NCBI GenBank assembly: GCA_964540415.1
Contig: CAZIMM010000039.1
Location: 1 to 18,571, forward strand
Reading direction: 5' to 3'
Source of the DNA: CAZIMM01 sp964540415
Lineage (GTDB): Bacteria; Bacillota; Clostridia; Oscillospirales; Acutalibacteraceae
Length of the DNA stretch: 18,571 bases
How positions within the stretch are numbered: position 1 is the stretch's first letter; the number at the start of each line of letters is the position of its first letter. Both the position numbers and the translations under genes were made by a program. Positions 7,358 to 14,357 of this stretch are shown piece by piece. Below the pieces are notes generated by a model. The model made no database searches, had not been told where the DNA came from, and saw nothing but the letters and a program-made list of their open reading frames with translations.

Positions 7358-7363
7358 AGTATA
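7358..7363 (-). promoter_or_regulatory. Candidate -10 element of spoIIGA
   Basis: TATACT on the minus strand lies 23 nt upstream of the start codon. No good -35 stands 17 bp away: that position falls in the T-run of the upstream terminator. In B. subtilis this operon uses a promoter with an over-long (22-bp) spacer that needs phosphorylated Spo0A, so a weak -35 is expected. I see no convincing Spo0A box. Confidence 0.4.
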
Positions 7364-7375
7364 CTATCGGCCGAA

Positions 7376-7422
7376 CGAAAAAAATGTCGTTTTCCGCCTT
7401 GTAAAAGGCAAAAACGACATTG
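7376..7422 (-). terminator. Intrinsic terminator after the aldolase/yhhN/membrane-protein operon
   Basis: The arms AATGTCGTTTTTGCCTT and AAGGCGGAAAACGACATT (minus-strand reading) form a long stem with a 4-nt loop. Seven T residues follow on the minus strand (7378-7384). It lies about 20 nt beyond the stop codon of the membrane-protein gene and just ahead of the spoIIGA promoter, insulating the sporulation genes. Confidence 0.9.
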
Positions 7423-7443
7423 ATGTATATTCTGATTTGATAT

Positions 7444-8868
7444 TTAGAACGCTGCTATTCCGAAAGCCGCAAGCACACAAATCTGCACTGCAAAAAAGAC
7501 ATGAACGGTGAGTTTTGATTGGTATGTGTATAAATACTGCACAAAGCTCAGCTTTTGCTCTGCTTTAAGCGCCAGATTTTTTTTGACAAGCTTCGGTCTG
7601 AACTCCCAGATGCTTTCAAGCAGCTCATAACTGATGAGATATATCATCCACGTTGAGAGCATTGAGTATTCAACATCGAAGAACACATAAGCAACGCCCA
7701 CAGCGAGACACGCGGCAAGAGAAGCGACCGAGATGGGAATCGGGTTCTTAAAGTTTGGAAACTGCTCGAACACAAGCTTCTCAACAAGCACCCAGCACAG
7801 AAGAAACAGTCCTGAGAACCATGCGGCGTCCTTGCTTCCGAAAAGCACAAGAATGAGCGGTATGTAAACGTAGAAAAGTCTCTGGAACACATCCATGAAG
7901 CGCACATAGGCTTTTCCGTCTTTCTTGAGCAGCGTTACTATGCCGAACTGAGCAGTACATACAAACCACGCCGCAACATATATGAGCATCAGCGGTCTTT
8001 CAAAGCTGCCCAGCAGGTTGACAAAGCCGTGCTCTGTTGCCGCAGCCAATGATGGCTTCAGCTCATCAAAAAAGAGACATTGCCCGAGCATGACCGAGCC
8101 TCCGCCGATTGCACCGAGTGTGAATTCCATGACCTTCCACCCGTCAACAAGCTTGAGAGAATGCATTTTGTCAAAAATGTAACGTCCGTTTTTGAGCGGA
8201 TAAAGCAAGCGGTTATAGAATTCAATCGCAACAGCCCAGCCGAAAGCACCGCCGAACACGCCGAACAGTATCAGCTTTGCAGTAAAGTCGTCTCCGTTTG
8301 AAACGGCAAAATAAAGCAGGCAGATGAGCACAACCAGAAGGCCGCCCCACTCCTCGCGCCTGTCCTTTGAAAAATACGCTTTCGGAAATTTTCCCTTTTC
8401 GGGATTAAAGGGGTTGTTCAGCGCAAAGACGCCTACCCATCGCAGCAGCATCATTGCGGTGAGAATGAAAATCAGTTTTGCGCCCGTATAATGACTGCCG
8501 CAGACGAAGCTGTATCCGATACCCATAAAGCCCGCAAATATTCCGAACCACAGTCCGCCCTTCATCATCAGCCCGGTCATGCCTTTTTGGTAGTTCTCCG
8601 ACGGTTTATGATTGATAATAAAGCCCATGGTCTGCCCATAGGTTTCCGTGCCGCCGCAAAACATTCCGATTGAACCGATTGCGGCAAAAACCAGAAAGTT
8701 CTCTCGGACAACCTCATTCCCGGTTGCCCACGCCATAACCAGCCCGAGCATTGCGCCGGGAAGCATTGCCCCCTTTTCGGCTCCGAGTGCACAGCCACGC
8801 ATTCCCCACGCATATGAACAAGCGAGAGCAGCGATTGCGACAGCAACAAGCGTTGACACAAGAGACAT
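7444..8868 (-). CDS. Polytopic membrane protein of unknown function
   Basis: I do not recognise the family with confidence. The 474-residue product is almost entirely hydrophobic, with roughly 12-14 predicted membrane segments spread from residue 2 to the C-terminus, and no signal peptide beyond the first segment. The N-terminal third is rich in Gly and small residues around charged positions: SYAWGMRGCALGAEKGAMLP (18-37), then CGGTETYGQTMGF. These look like a conserved polar core in the membrane and suggest a transporter or membrane enzyme. A cytoplasmic loop with NPFNPEKGKFPKAYFSKDRR lies near residues 150-172. The ATG at 8866-8868 follows a G-run (GTGGGGGG) and comes 3 nt after the yhhN stop, so translation is probably coupled. 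It is the last gene of the aldolase operon, and a strong terminator follows. The substrate is unknown. Confidence 0.8.
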   Translation of the reverse strand: MSLVSTLVAVAIAALACSYAWGMRGCALGAEKGAMLPGAMLGLVMAWATGNEVVRENFLVFAAIGSIGMFCGGTETYGQTMGFIINHKPSENYQKGMTGLMMKGGLWFGIFAGFMGIGYSFVCGSHYTGAKLIFILTAMMLLRWVGVFALNNPFNPEKGKFPKAYFSKDRREEWGGLLVVLICLLYFAVSNGDDFTAKLILFGVFGGAFGWAVAIEFYNRLLYPLKNGRYIFDKMHSLKLVDGWKVMEFTLGAIGGGSVMLGQCLFFDELKPSLAAATEHGFVNLLGSFERPLMLIYVAAWFVCTAQFGIVTLLKKDGKAYVRFMDVFQRLFYVYIPLILVLFGSKDAAWFSGLFLLCWVLVEKLVFEQFPNFKNPIPISVASLAACLAVGVAYVFFDVEYSMLSTWMIYLISYELLESIWEFRPKLVKKNLALKAEQKLSFVQYLYTYQSKLTVHVFFAVQICVLAAFGIAAF

Positions 8869-8871
8869 AAA

Positions 8872-9588
8872 TTAACCCCCCACAGCCGAAACTGATATTG
8901 CCAGAAGTGCCTGCGCCGAAAAATACGTCCACGCGTTAGCCGCACCGGAGTATTTGCTCCTTTTGCTCCTGAAGAGTGCAAAAAGCAATATGCCGTCCGA
9001 AATGACAAAGAGCGACGAACCTGTAAGTATCTCCCAGCCCGGCAGGTAAGCACCGCTTTTCAGCAGGGTTATCCCGGTTACAAACGCCTTGGACACCATG
9101 AGGGCGATGATGACCGAATAACCGTAAATCGGGAGCTTAAGGTTTCTGAAGTTAAGCTTGAATTTGTTTTCTGCCAGTATTGTGCCGACAAACATAAGCG
9201 GCATTGCAATGATTTCCCAGATGCTTATGTAGCCGTAATCCGCCGAAGCCCAACGACAAAAATAAGTAAACGCGGCGGCCTAAAAAACATGTGCGGCAGC
9301 AAAACTGAAAACGCCGTAAAGAAACTGCTTGCTTCTTATGCTGCCGAGGTCAAGGAGCAAATCTCCCAGCCATGAGAAACATAAACCGACAATCATGATG
9401 ACGGAATACGCAGAAATTGTTTTTTGAGACAACATTGCGAACAAAGCTATGAGCAAAAAGTCGGTTGAACAAAGCATTTTTCGGAATGTACCGTTTTTGT
9501 GCCTGCCGGGTTTTACAAGCATATCACTTGTGTAAAAATAAATCAGAAACACCATCAGCGGAGCACAAATGAGCATCATCAAGCGCAT
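8872..9588 (-). pseudogene. YhhN-family (lysoplasmalogenase-like) membrane protein interrupted by an in-frame TAG
   Basis: One 239-codon frame runs from ATG 9586-9588 to TAA 8872-8874, broken only by TAG at codon 103 (9280-9282). Both halves belong to the YhhN/TMEM86 family. The first half has GLCFSWLGDLLLD and FLYGVFSFAAAHVF; the second has the hallmark GSSLFVISDGILLFALF and the C-terminal YFSAQALLAISV. Family members hydrolyse the vinyl-ether bond of lysoplasmalogens, releasing a fatty aldehyde. The TAG falls right after AHVF, where relatives usually carry Tyr, so a TAC/TAT to TAG change explains it without a frameshift. TAG is a genuine stop in mtaB of this window, so loss of function is the simplest reading; stop-codon read-through or a sequencing error are alternatives. 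It lies 32 nt after the aldolase gene and 3 nt before the membrane-protein gene. Confidence 0.8.
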
Positions 9589-9620
9589 TATTCCTTCATC
9601 CCCTGCAATAATATTTTGTT

Positions 9621-10724
9621 TTATTTATTTTGCTTTGAGCGGTAAGATTCAACCTCCCAGTTTACTATAAAATCCGTCAGTTCGTCGGTCATATGAAGTG
9701 CACCGCCGAAGCTTTCGGAATAAACTGCAATTTTAACCGCATCTTTGAACACCTCGGCGGCGGTCATCGCCCCCGATTCGGTTTTGTCAAGCGAGAAGAA
9801 GCCGCAGTTCCCGGCAATGACGATTTTCGGCATATATCCGTATTTTTTCACATATCCGTCGATTCCTGCCGAGAGTTCTCCCGGTGCGCCGCAAAACAGC
9901 GGATTTGCTTTACAATAAACTATGTGGTCCGGCGTGAAAGGCTTCATGAGCACCTCTGCCGCTTCGGGAGTGCGCGAATATTCAACAGCGTCAGCTCCTG
10001 TTTCGAAAACCGGAATCAGTTCGCTGTTGTACGCTTCGACAGCTTTCATATATTCGGCTGTCAGCCCGACATCGGGATAGCCGTATTCAAAATTCGGGAA
10101 GCGCTTGACCCTCGCTTTGAGCGCGGTGAGTACCCGCCCGAGCAGCTCGCCCAGAGAGTCGGCCTCGTCCGAGGCAAGAAAAATTCCGTGGTTCTGCAAT
10201 ATCACTGTGTTAACCGGTTTGCCGGTTTTTGCTTTTTGTGCCTCCATAAGTTCCTTGCAAAGCTTTGCAAGCACATATCCGGGCTTGCATAGATCCACCC
10301 AGACAAAATCGTCTCCGAACAGTTCACGCGCTGTCTTTTCACCGTTGATTCCGCAGGTCAGACCGTTGACAAGAGCAGGATGCAAATGCAACACAAAGGT
10401 CTGCTCAAACAAACTGTGGAGCGTCGTCTCCACACTCGGGCGCTTGCCTTCCTCACCGGGCATGCGTGCCGCCATCAAGTCTGACAGAGCACATGCCTCG
10501 CGCTGTGCATCGTCCAGCGGATATTCTTTTTTAAATATGTCCGCGAGCAGGCTTCTGTCCATTTTCACAAAGCCGTCGCCCGTTATGGTTGAGAGCCGCG
10601 TACCGGAGCCTTTGACATACATTACATTACCGTCCTTGCCCGAGGTGTTGCCTCCTCCGGCGAGAACAAGCTCCTCATCAGAGCCGAAGCTGTTGGAGAA
10701 CTTTACAAGTTCATCTAGTATCAT
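9621..10724 (-). CDS. Class II aldolase/adducin-domain protein
   Basis: Probable cytoplasmic, metal-dependent sugar-phosphate aldolase. The 367-residue product has AGGGNTSGK (22-30) for phosphate/substrate binding, SVETTLHSLF with the likely catalytic E99, HLHPALVNGL giving metal ligands H113 and H115, and QNHG with the third ligand H179. Residues from about 200 to 367 form an extra region like the aldolase half of bifunctional rhamnulose-1-phosphate aldolase/dehydrogenase proteins, but the short-chain dehydrogenase half is absent. The exact substrate cannot be read from sequence. The ATG at 10722-10724 follows GGCGGTGA at short spacing. It is the first gene of a three-gene operon with the yhhN remnant and the polytopic membrane protein, and it is divergent from nrdR. 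Confidence 0.85.
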   Translation of the reverse strand: MILDELVKFSNSFGSDEELVLAGGGNTSGKDGNVMYVKGSGTRLSTITGDGFVKMDRSLLADIFKKEYPLDDAQREACALSDLMAARMPGEEGKRPSVETTLHSLFEQTFVLHLHPALVNGLTCGINGEKTARELFGDDFVWVDLCKPGYVLAKLCKELMEAQKAKTGKPVNTVILQNHGIFLASDEADSLGELLGRVLTALKARVKRFPNFEYGYPDVGLTAEYMKAVEAYNSELIPVFETGADAVEYSRTPEAAEVLMKPFTPDHIVYCKANPLFCGAPGELSAGIDGYVKKYGYMPKIVIAGNCGFFSLDKTESGAMTAAEVFKDAVKIAVYSESFGGALHMTDELTDFIVNWEVESYRSKQNK

Positions 10725-10782
10725 TTTTTCACCGCCATTATTCGTCGATATGCGTTATAAGCTGACAAAATTTTACTTTCTG

Positions 10783-10811
10783 ATTCTAACATATCTGATC
10801 TTTTTATTCAA
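10783..10811 (-). promoter_or_regulatory. Sigma-A promoter of the aldolase operon
   Basis: On the minus strand, TTGAAT (10806-10811), a 17-bp spacer and TAGAAT (10783-10788). It leaves a leader of about 50 nt. It is the only good promoter upstream of the three minus-strand genes that end at 7444. Confidence 0.75.
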
Positions 10812-10839
10812 GCGGAATCTGCTGATATTAAAAGTTTAT

Positions 10840-10855
10840 ACACAATATTTTGTAA
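10840..10855 (+). promoter_or_regulatory. Candidate NrdR box upstream of the nrdR promoter
   Basis: ACACAATATTTTGTAA matches 13 of 16 positions of the NrdR-box consensus as I recall it (ACACwATATaTwGTgT), with the whole left half intact. It ends 7 nt before the -35. A weaker second match (about 10/16, right half CTTGTGT) lies at 10870-10885 between -35 and -10, offset by 30 bp, close to the three-turn spacing typical of paired boxes. Autoregulation of nrdR is inferred. Confidence 0.45.
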
Positions 10856-10862
10856 AAATGTA

Positions 10863-10891
10863 TTGCCTGCAACGAAACCTTGTGTTATAAT
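10863..10891 (+). promoter_or_regulatory. Sigma-A promoter of nrdR-adh
   Basis: TTGCCT (10863-10868), a 17-bp spacer and a perfect TATAAT (10886-10891). It should give a leader of about 25 nt before the nrdR ATG. Confidence 0.85.
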
Positions 10892-10923
10892 ATTCGCATA
10901 TTGAAACGAAGGGATGAAAATCC

Positions 10924-11379
10924 ATGAAGTGTCCGTTTTGCGGATTTGAAGAAAGCAAAGTTATTGATTCCAGACCAACAGATGAAGGCGAACGTATTCG
11001 CAGGCGCAGGGAGTGCATAAGCTGTTCCAAGCGCTTCACAACATACGAAATCATTGAAAGCGTTCCGATAATCGTTGTGAAAAAAGACAAATCCCGTGAA
11101 ACATTTGACCGTCAGAAGATTTTCAACGGCATGATTAAAGCCTGCGAAAAGCGTCCCGTTTCTCTTGAGACAATCGAAAACGCAGTGAGTGACATTGAGT
11201 CCTCACTTCAAAATTCACTCGACCGTGAAGTCACCTCCGACCATATCGGGGAGATGGTTATGACGAAGCTCAAGGATATTGACGAGGTTGCCTATGTCCG
11301 CTTTGCCTCGGTTTACAGGCAGTTTAAGGACATCGGGACATTCATGGATGAGCTTTCGAAGCTTTTGAGCGAAAAATAA
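10924..11379 (+). CDS. nrdR: Transcriptional repressor NrdR
   Basis: Nucleotide-sensing repressor of ribonucleotide reductase genes. The 151-residue product has the family's standard size and layout. A zinc ribbon at the N-terminus has C3, C6, C31 and C34 (KCPFCGF ... ECISCSKRF) separated by the basic stretch GERIRRRRE. An ATP-cone domain spans about residues 46-138 (PIIVVKKDKSRETFDRQKI to AYVRFASVYRQFKD) and binds ATP/dATP to switch DNA binding. The ATG at 10924 follows AAGGGATG. No ribonucleotide reductase gene is in the window, so its targets lie elsewhere, apart from possible autoregulation through the box at 10840. The adh gene follows 21 nt downstream in the same transcription unit. Confidence 0.96.
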   Translation: MKCPFCGFEESKVIDSRPTDEGERIRRRRECISCSKRFTTYEIIESVPIIVVKKDKSRETFDRQKIFNGMIKACEKRPVSLETIENAVSDIESSLQNSLDREVTSDHIGEMVMTKLKDIDEVAYVRFASVYRQFKDIGTFMDELSKLLSEK

Positions 11380-11400
11380 TTTTGGAGGATAACGATAATA

Positions 11401-12612
11401 ATGAACGAAAAACTTTCAAGCGCTTATTGCAGAACATATCAAGGATTTTTCCGCGTTGCGACGCGCTTCATGGACTGGACTCCGCCCAAGCTTCTCAAGG
11501 GTGCCGGTTCTGCGCTGAAGCTCCCCTCACTGATTAAGGGCAACGGCTTCAAAAACGTTCTTGTCGTTACAGACTCAACCCTTATGAAACTCGGCCTGCT
11601 TGATGGTATACTTTCCGGTCTGACAAGAAAAGGCATAACTTACGCAATTTATGACGGTGTTCAGCCCAATCCGACAATTGCAAATGTTGAGGCGGCGCGC
11701 GAGCTTTACATCAACCACAACTGTGACGCCTTTGTTGCTGTCGGCGGAGGCTCCTCAATGGACTGCGCAAAGGCAGCAGGCGCAAGAATTGCCAACCCGA
11801 ATAAGGACGTTTCCAAACTCCGCGGCGTTCTCAAGGTCACGCATAAGATTCCCACTCTCTTTGCTGTTCCCACAACAGCCGGCACGGGTTCAGAAACCAC
11901 AATCGCCGCTGTTGTTCTTGACCCCGAAACACACGAAAAGTTTGCAATAAACGACCCGAAGCTTCGCCCCGAGTATGCCGTGCTTGACCCGGAATTGACA
12001 ATCGGTCTTCCGCCTCACATCACTTCGACTACCGGCATTGATGCCCTCACTCATGCCGTTGAAGCTTATATCGGCAACAGCAACACTGCCGCCACCGTTG
12101 AGGCGGCAGAGAAAGCAACCAGACTGATTTTCGGCAATCTTCAAAAAGCTTACAGCAACGGCAAAGACATTGAAGCGCGCAACAATATGCTTATCGGTTC
12201 ATTCTATGCGGGCGTTGCGTTCACACAGGCTTATGTCGGCTATGTTCATGCAATTGCGCATAATCTCGGCGGAATGTACAATATCCCGCATGGCCTGGCA
12301 AACGCCATCGTTCTGCCCTACGTTCTTGAATATTACGGCGACGTTATTTATGACAAGCTCGCTCACCTTGCTGACATTGCAGGGCTTGACACTGCCGGCA
12401 AAACCCGAACCGAGAAGGCAATTATGTTCATCGAAAGCATCAAAGAGATGAACAAAAACATGAATATTCCCAACAAGGTTGACAAGCTTGATGAAGCGGA
12501 CATTCCCATGATTGCCCGCCGCGCTCTTGATGAGGCAAATCCGCTTTACCCTGTGCCGAAGATTATGACTCTTGCGGACTGCAAAGAGGTTGTTGCAAAG
12601 CTTCTTCCATAA
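11401..12612 (+). CDS. Iron-containing (group III) alcohol dehydrogenase
   Basis: NAD(P)-dependent oxidoreductase interconverting an alcohol and an aldehyde in the cytoplasm. The 403-residue product has the Rossmann-like N-terminal part with VQPNPT, the cofactor motif GGGSSMDCAKA (115-125) and PTTAGTGSE (157-165). The C-terminal helical domain carries the metal ligands D214 and H218 (GIDALTHAVEAY), H283 (YVHAIAH) and H297 (IPHG), with the spacing seen in FucO-type enzymes. The substrate cannot be assigned; butanol, propanediol or lactaldehyde-type activities are all possible. GGAGG lies 12 nt before the ATG, a long spacing. It follows nrdR closely, an unusual partner; shared transcription does not prove shared function. 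No terminator is seen right after it. Confidence 0.92.
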   Translation: MNEKLSSAYCRTYQGFFRVATRFMDWTPPKLLKGAGSALKLPSLIKGNGFKNVLVVTDSTLMKLGLLDGILSGLTRKGITYAIYDGVQPNPTIANVEAARELYINHNCDAFVAVGGGSSMDCAKAAGARIANPNKDVSKLRGVLKVTHKIPTLFAVPTTAGTGSETTIAAVVLDPETHEKFAINDPKLRPEYAVLDPELTIGLPPHITSTTGIDALTHAVEAYIGNSNTAATVEAAEKATRLIFGNLQKAYSNGKDIEARNNMLIGSFYAGVAFTQAYVGYVHAIAHNLGGMYNIPHGLANAIVLPYVLEYYGDVIYDKLAHLADIAGLDTAGKTRTEKAIMFIESIKEMNKNMNIPNKVDKLDEADIPMIARRALDEANPLYPVPKIMTLADCKEVVAKLLP

Positions 12613-12649
12613 AAAGTTTTGAAATCCGGGCGGAAATTGAAATAAGACC

Positions 12650-12678
12650 TTGCATTTTTCAGACAAATATGCTATATT
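12650..12678 (+). promoter_or_regulatory. Sigma-A promoter of tRNA-Leu
   Basis: TTGCAT (12650-12655), a 17-bp spacer and TATATT (12673-12678). Transcription should begin at about 12684-12686, inside the left arm of the inverted repeat at 12680-12708. Confidence 0.75.
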
Positions 12679-12679
12679 T

Positions 12680-12708
12680 ATTGACCGATGACCTGTTCAT
12701 CGGTCAAT
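12680..12708. repeat. Perfect 12-bp inverted repeat over the tRNA-Leu transcription start
   Basis: The arms ATTGACCGATGA and TCATCGGTCAAT are exact reverse complements with a 5-nt spacer (CCTGT). The repeat begins 2 nt after the -10 and ends 4 nt before the mature tRNA. There is no U-tract on either strand, so it is not an intrinsic terminator. Its size and its place across +1 look like an operator for a dimeric repressor. In RNA it would leave only about 8 bp of stem in the 5' leader. Confidence 0.8.
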
Positions 12709-12712
12709 CCAT

Positions 12713-12799
12713 GCCGGTGTGATGGAATTGGCAGACGTGCCGGACTCAAAATCCGGTGGTAGCGATACCGTGTCGGTTCGACCCCGACCACCGGCACCA
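12713..12799 (+). tRNA. tRNA-Leu (anticodon CAA), CCA encoded
   Basis: The 87-nt gene folds as a type II tRNA. The acceptor arms are GCCGGTG / CACCGGC, with discriminator A and encoded CCA. The D-loop contains GAATTGG. The anticodon stem is CCGGA/TCCGG with loop CTCAAAA (anticodon CAA at 12747-12749, reading UUG). The long variable arm is GGTA-GCGA-TACC, and the T arm is GTCGG/CCGAC with TTCGACC. It stands alone, with its own promoter and terminator, in a gap between adh and the convergent phosphoesterase gene. Confidence 0.97.
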
Positions 12800-12845
12800 A
12801 GCTCGAAACCCTTGTATATCAAGGGCTTCGGGCTTTTTCTTTTCC
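12800..12845 (+). terminator. Intrinsic terminator of tRNA-Leu
   Basis: A 15-bp stem with one mismatch and one G-T pair (AGCTCGAAACCCTTG / CAAGGGCTTCGGGCT) and a 5-nt loop, followed by TTTTCTTTT. It starts directly after the encoded CCA. Confidence 0.92.
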
Positions 12846-12855
12846 TGTTTTACGC

Positions 12856-12893
12856 AAAAAAGCAGGCATCTGCTTGACGCATATGCCTGCTTT
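12856..12893 (-). terminator. Intrinsic terminator of the minus-strand envelope operon
   Basis: The arms AAAGCAGGCAT (12859-12869) and ATGCCTGCTTT (12883-12893) enclose a 13-nt loop. On the minus strand the GC-rich stem is followed by six T residues. It lies about 130 nt beyond the phosphoesterase stop codon. The stretch between them (12894-13022) is A/T-rich, holds a small hairpin near 12997-13013 (AAAGCC/GGCTTT) and shows no gene. Confidence 0.75.
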
Positions 12894-13022
12894 CTCAAAC
12901 TTATTCCATTTCGGATTAACCCAACGATAAACATTGAGCAAATCGTTAATTCTATAATAGTTATAACATACTCTGCAAAGCTTTTGGGTTCGTCAAAGCC
13001 CGACAGGCTTTTGCAAATTTTT

Positions 13023-14357
13023 TTATGCCGTGAACTCAAGCGTCAGCGCGGAGGAACGCTTTTTGTAGGCATTTTCCGCAATTACAATTGCCTTATATTG
13101 CTTTCCGCTTTCGAGCTTGCCGACATTGATTGAATAGTCCGACGGCTGAGGATTGAGAAAATAACCGGCAATTGTGAAATCGTCATAAACTGCTTTTCCC
13201 GTTGAGTCGGTAACCGTGACGCGGTAGTTATGGACAATCTGACTGTCTTTTGCCGCGGCAAACTCTACCAAAGTTTCATCCTGTCCGTTTTTTGAAGTGC
13301 TGAGCTGTGTGCCCTCCTCAAAAAACGGATTCTCCGACTTTGAAAGCCTGTTGGTCGTATTGTATGCAAAGGTGGAACGGTCGGACGGTGCGGGGATATA
13401 GTAATCGACGCCGTCCAGGAATTTGTCGGAAATCAAATCATAGCCGCGAATGCGGACACTTGAAGAAGCATCAACCTCAACAACATACATCGTTGCGGCA
13501 GTTCTGTATCCCTCGGGGAAGCAGCCGTCCTTTCCGTCAACCTCCAGCTCAAAATAGCTCAAAGTGCCCGTTCCCAGAGCGGTGAAGCCCCCCTGCCAGA
13601 TTGAGCGCGGGTCATTAATCGGGAAGTGCGAATGTCCGGAGAAATCTATAACCTGAGGGAAGCAGGAAAGAAGGCCCTTTAAGCCGTATTCGCCCCAGTT
13701 ATAGCTGCCGTAAACCGTGTTTGCAATGTGCTCGTGCTGAAGAACGAATATCGGGTTCTTCGGATTCTCTTTCTTTGCCGCCGCAAGCCTGCTGCGCAGG
13801 AGATTGATTTCCGATATGCCGCGTGTACTGTTAGCACCGGCCTTTGCGGTGGTGATTATATGTACTCCGTTGACGTTGAAATCCGAATCTGCCGCATATC
13901 CGAAAACTTCTTCAAAGACCTTTCTTGTGTCTGCCTTGTATGTTCCGAAATCGTGGTTTCCGAGCACGGCAATGAGCTGCGTGCCCGGGCGGATATTTGC
14001 ATCGCAAATCGACTTGAAGCTTTCAAACATTTCGAGCGTGCCTCTGTCCGTGATGTCGCCGGAAAAGCACACAGCGTCCAGCTTATTGTATGTGGAATCG
14101 GCAGCTGCAATCTCGTAGCTTTTGGTGAACATCTTCGCGAGCCTGCGGCATTCGTTACTGTTCTTATTTTCGTTGATATGGACATCGCTCGATACAGTAA
14201 AACGGGCAATGGGAGTGAAGTTTTGAGGAGCCTGCGGAATATCCATTTTTCCGGAGGCAAAAACCGATGACGGCAAAAACACAATCAGAAGTCCGAGCAA
14301 AAAAGACATTTTGCTTTTCCAAGGAATGTTTGCCAACACACCAAACAGATCAACCAT
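13023..14357 (-). CDS. Secreted calcineurin-like metallophosphoesterase
   Basis: Probable exported hydrolase of phosphomono- or diesters. The 444-residue product has an N-terminal membrane segment/signal peptide (about residues 17-36, SFLLGLLIVFLPSSVFASG). The dinuclear-metal motifs follow in order: SDVHI (D58, H60), GDITDRG (D101), GNHD (134-136), HEH in the middle, and GHSHFP. The last roughly 130 residues form a beta-rich, fibronectin-like C-terminal domain (ESGKQYKAIVIAENAYKKRS). The ATG at 14355-14357 follows GGTGG and overlaps the stop of the lipoprotein gene by 8 nt, indicating translational coupling; the longer in-frame extension would run back into that gene. Substrate unknown. It is the last gene of a three-gene envelope operon. 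Confidence 0.88.
   Translation of the reverse strand: MVDLFGVLANIPWKSKMSFLLGLLIVFLPSSVFASGKMDIPQAPQNFTPIARFTVSSDVHINENKNSNECRRLAKMFTKSYEIAAADSTYNKLDAVCFSGDITDRGTLEMFESFKSICDANIRPGTQLIAVLGNHDFGTYKADTRKVFEEVFGYAADSDFNVNGVHIITTAKAGANSTRGISEINLLRSRLAAAKKENPKNPIFVLQHEHIANTVYGSYNWGEYGLKGLLSCFPQVIDFSGHSHFPINDPRSIWQGGFTALGTGTLSYFELEVDGKDGCFPEGYRTAATMYVVEVDASSSVRIRGYDLISDKFLDGVDYYIPAPSDRSTFAYNTTNRLSKSENPFFEEGTQLSTSKNGQDETLVEFAAAKDSQIVHNYRVTVTDSTGKAVYDDFTIAGYFLNPQPSDYSINVGKLESGKQYKAIVIAENAYKKRSSALTLEFTA

Noticed and set aside
9693..10890. Two long plus-strand frames opposite the aldolase gene
   Set aside because: They mirror the aldolase coding strand, lack start signals and resemble no protein; the second also runs across the divergent promoter region.
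12713..12845. tRNA-Leu as an integration site for a mobile element
   Set aside because: No integrase, no repeat of the tRNA 3' end within the window, and the flanking genes are chromosomal.
12997..13013. Small hairpin AAAGCC/GGCTTT followed by an A/T stretch, as a plus-strand terminator
   Set aside because: Only 6 bp of stem, and the T-run is separated by GCAAA; too weak beside the two clear terminators nearby.
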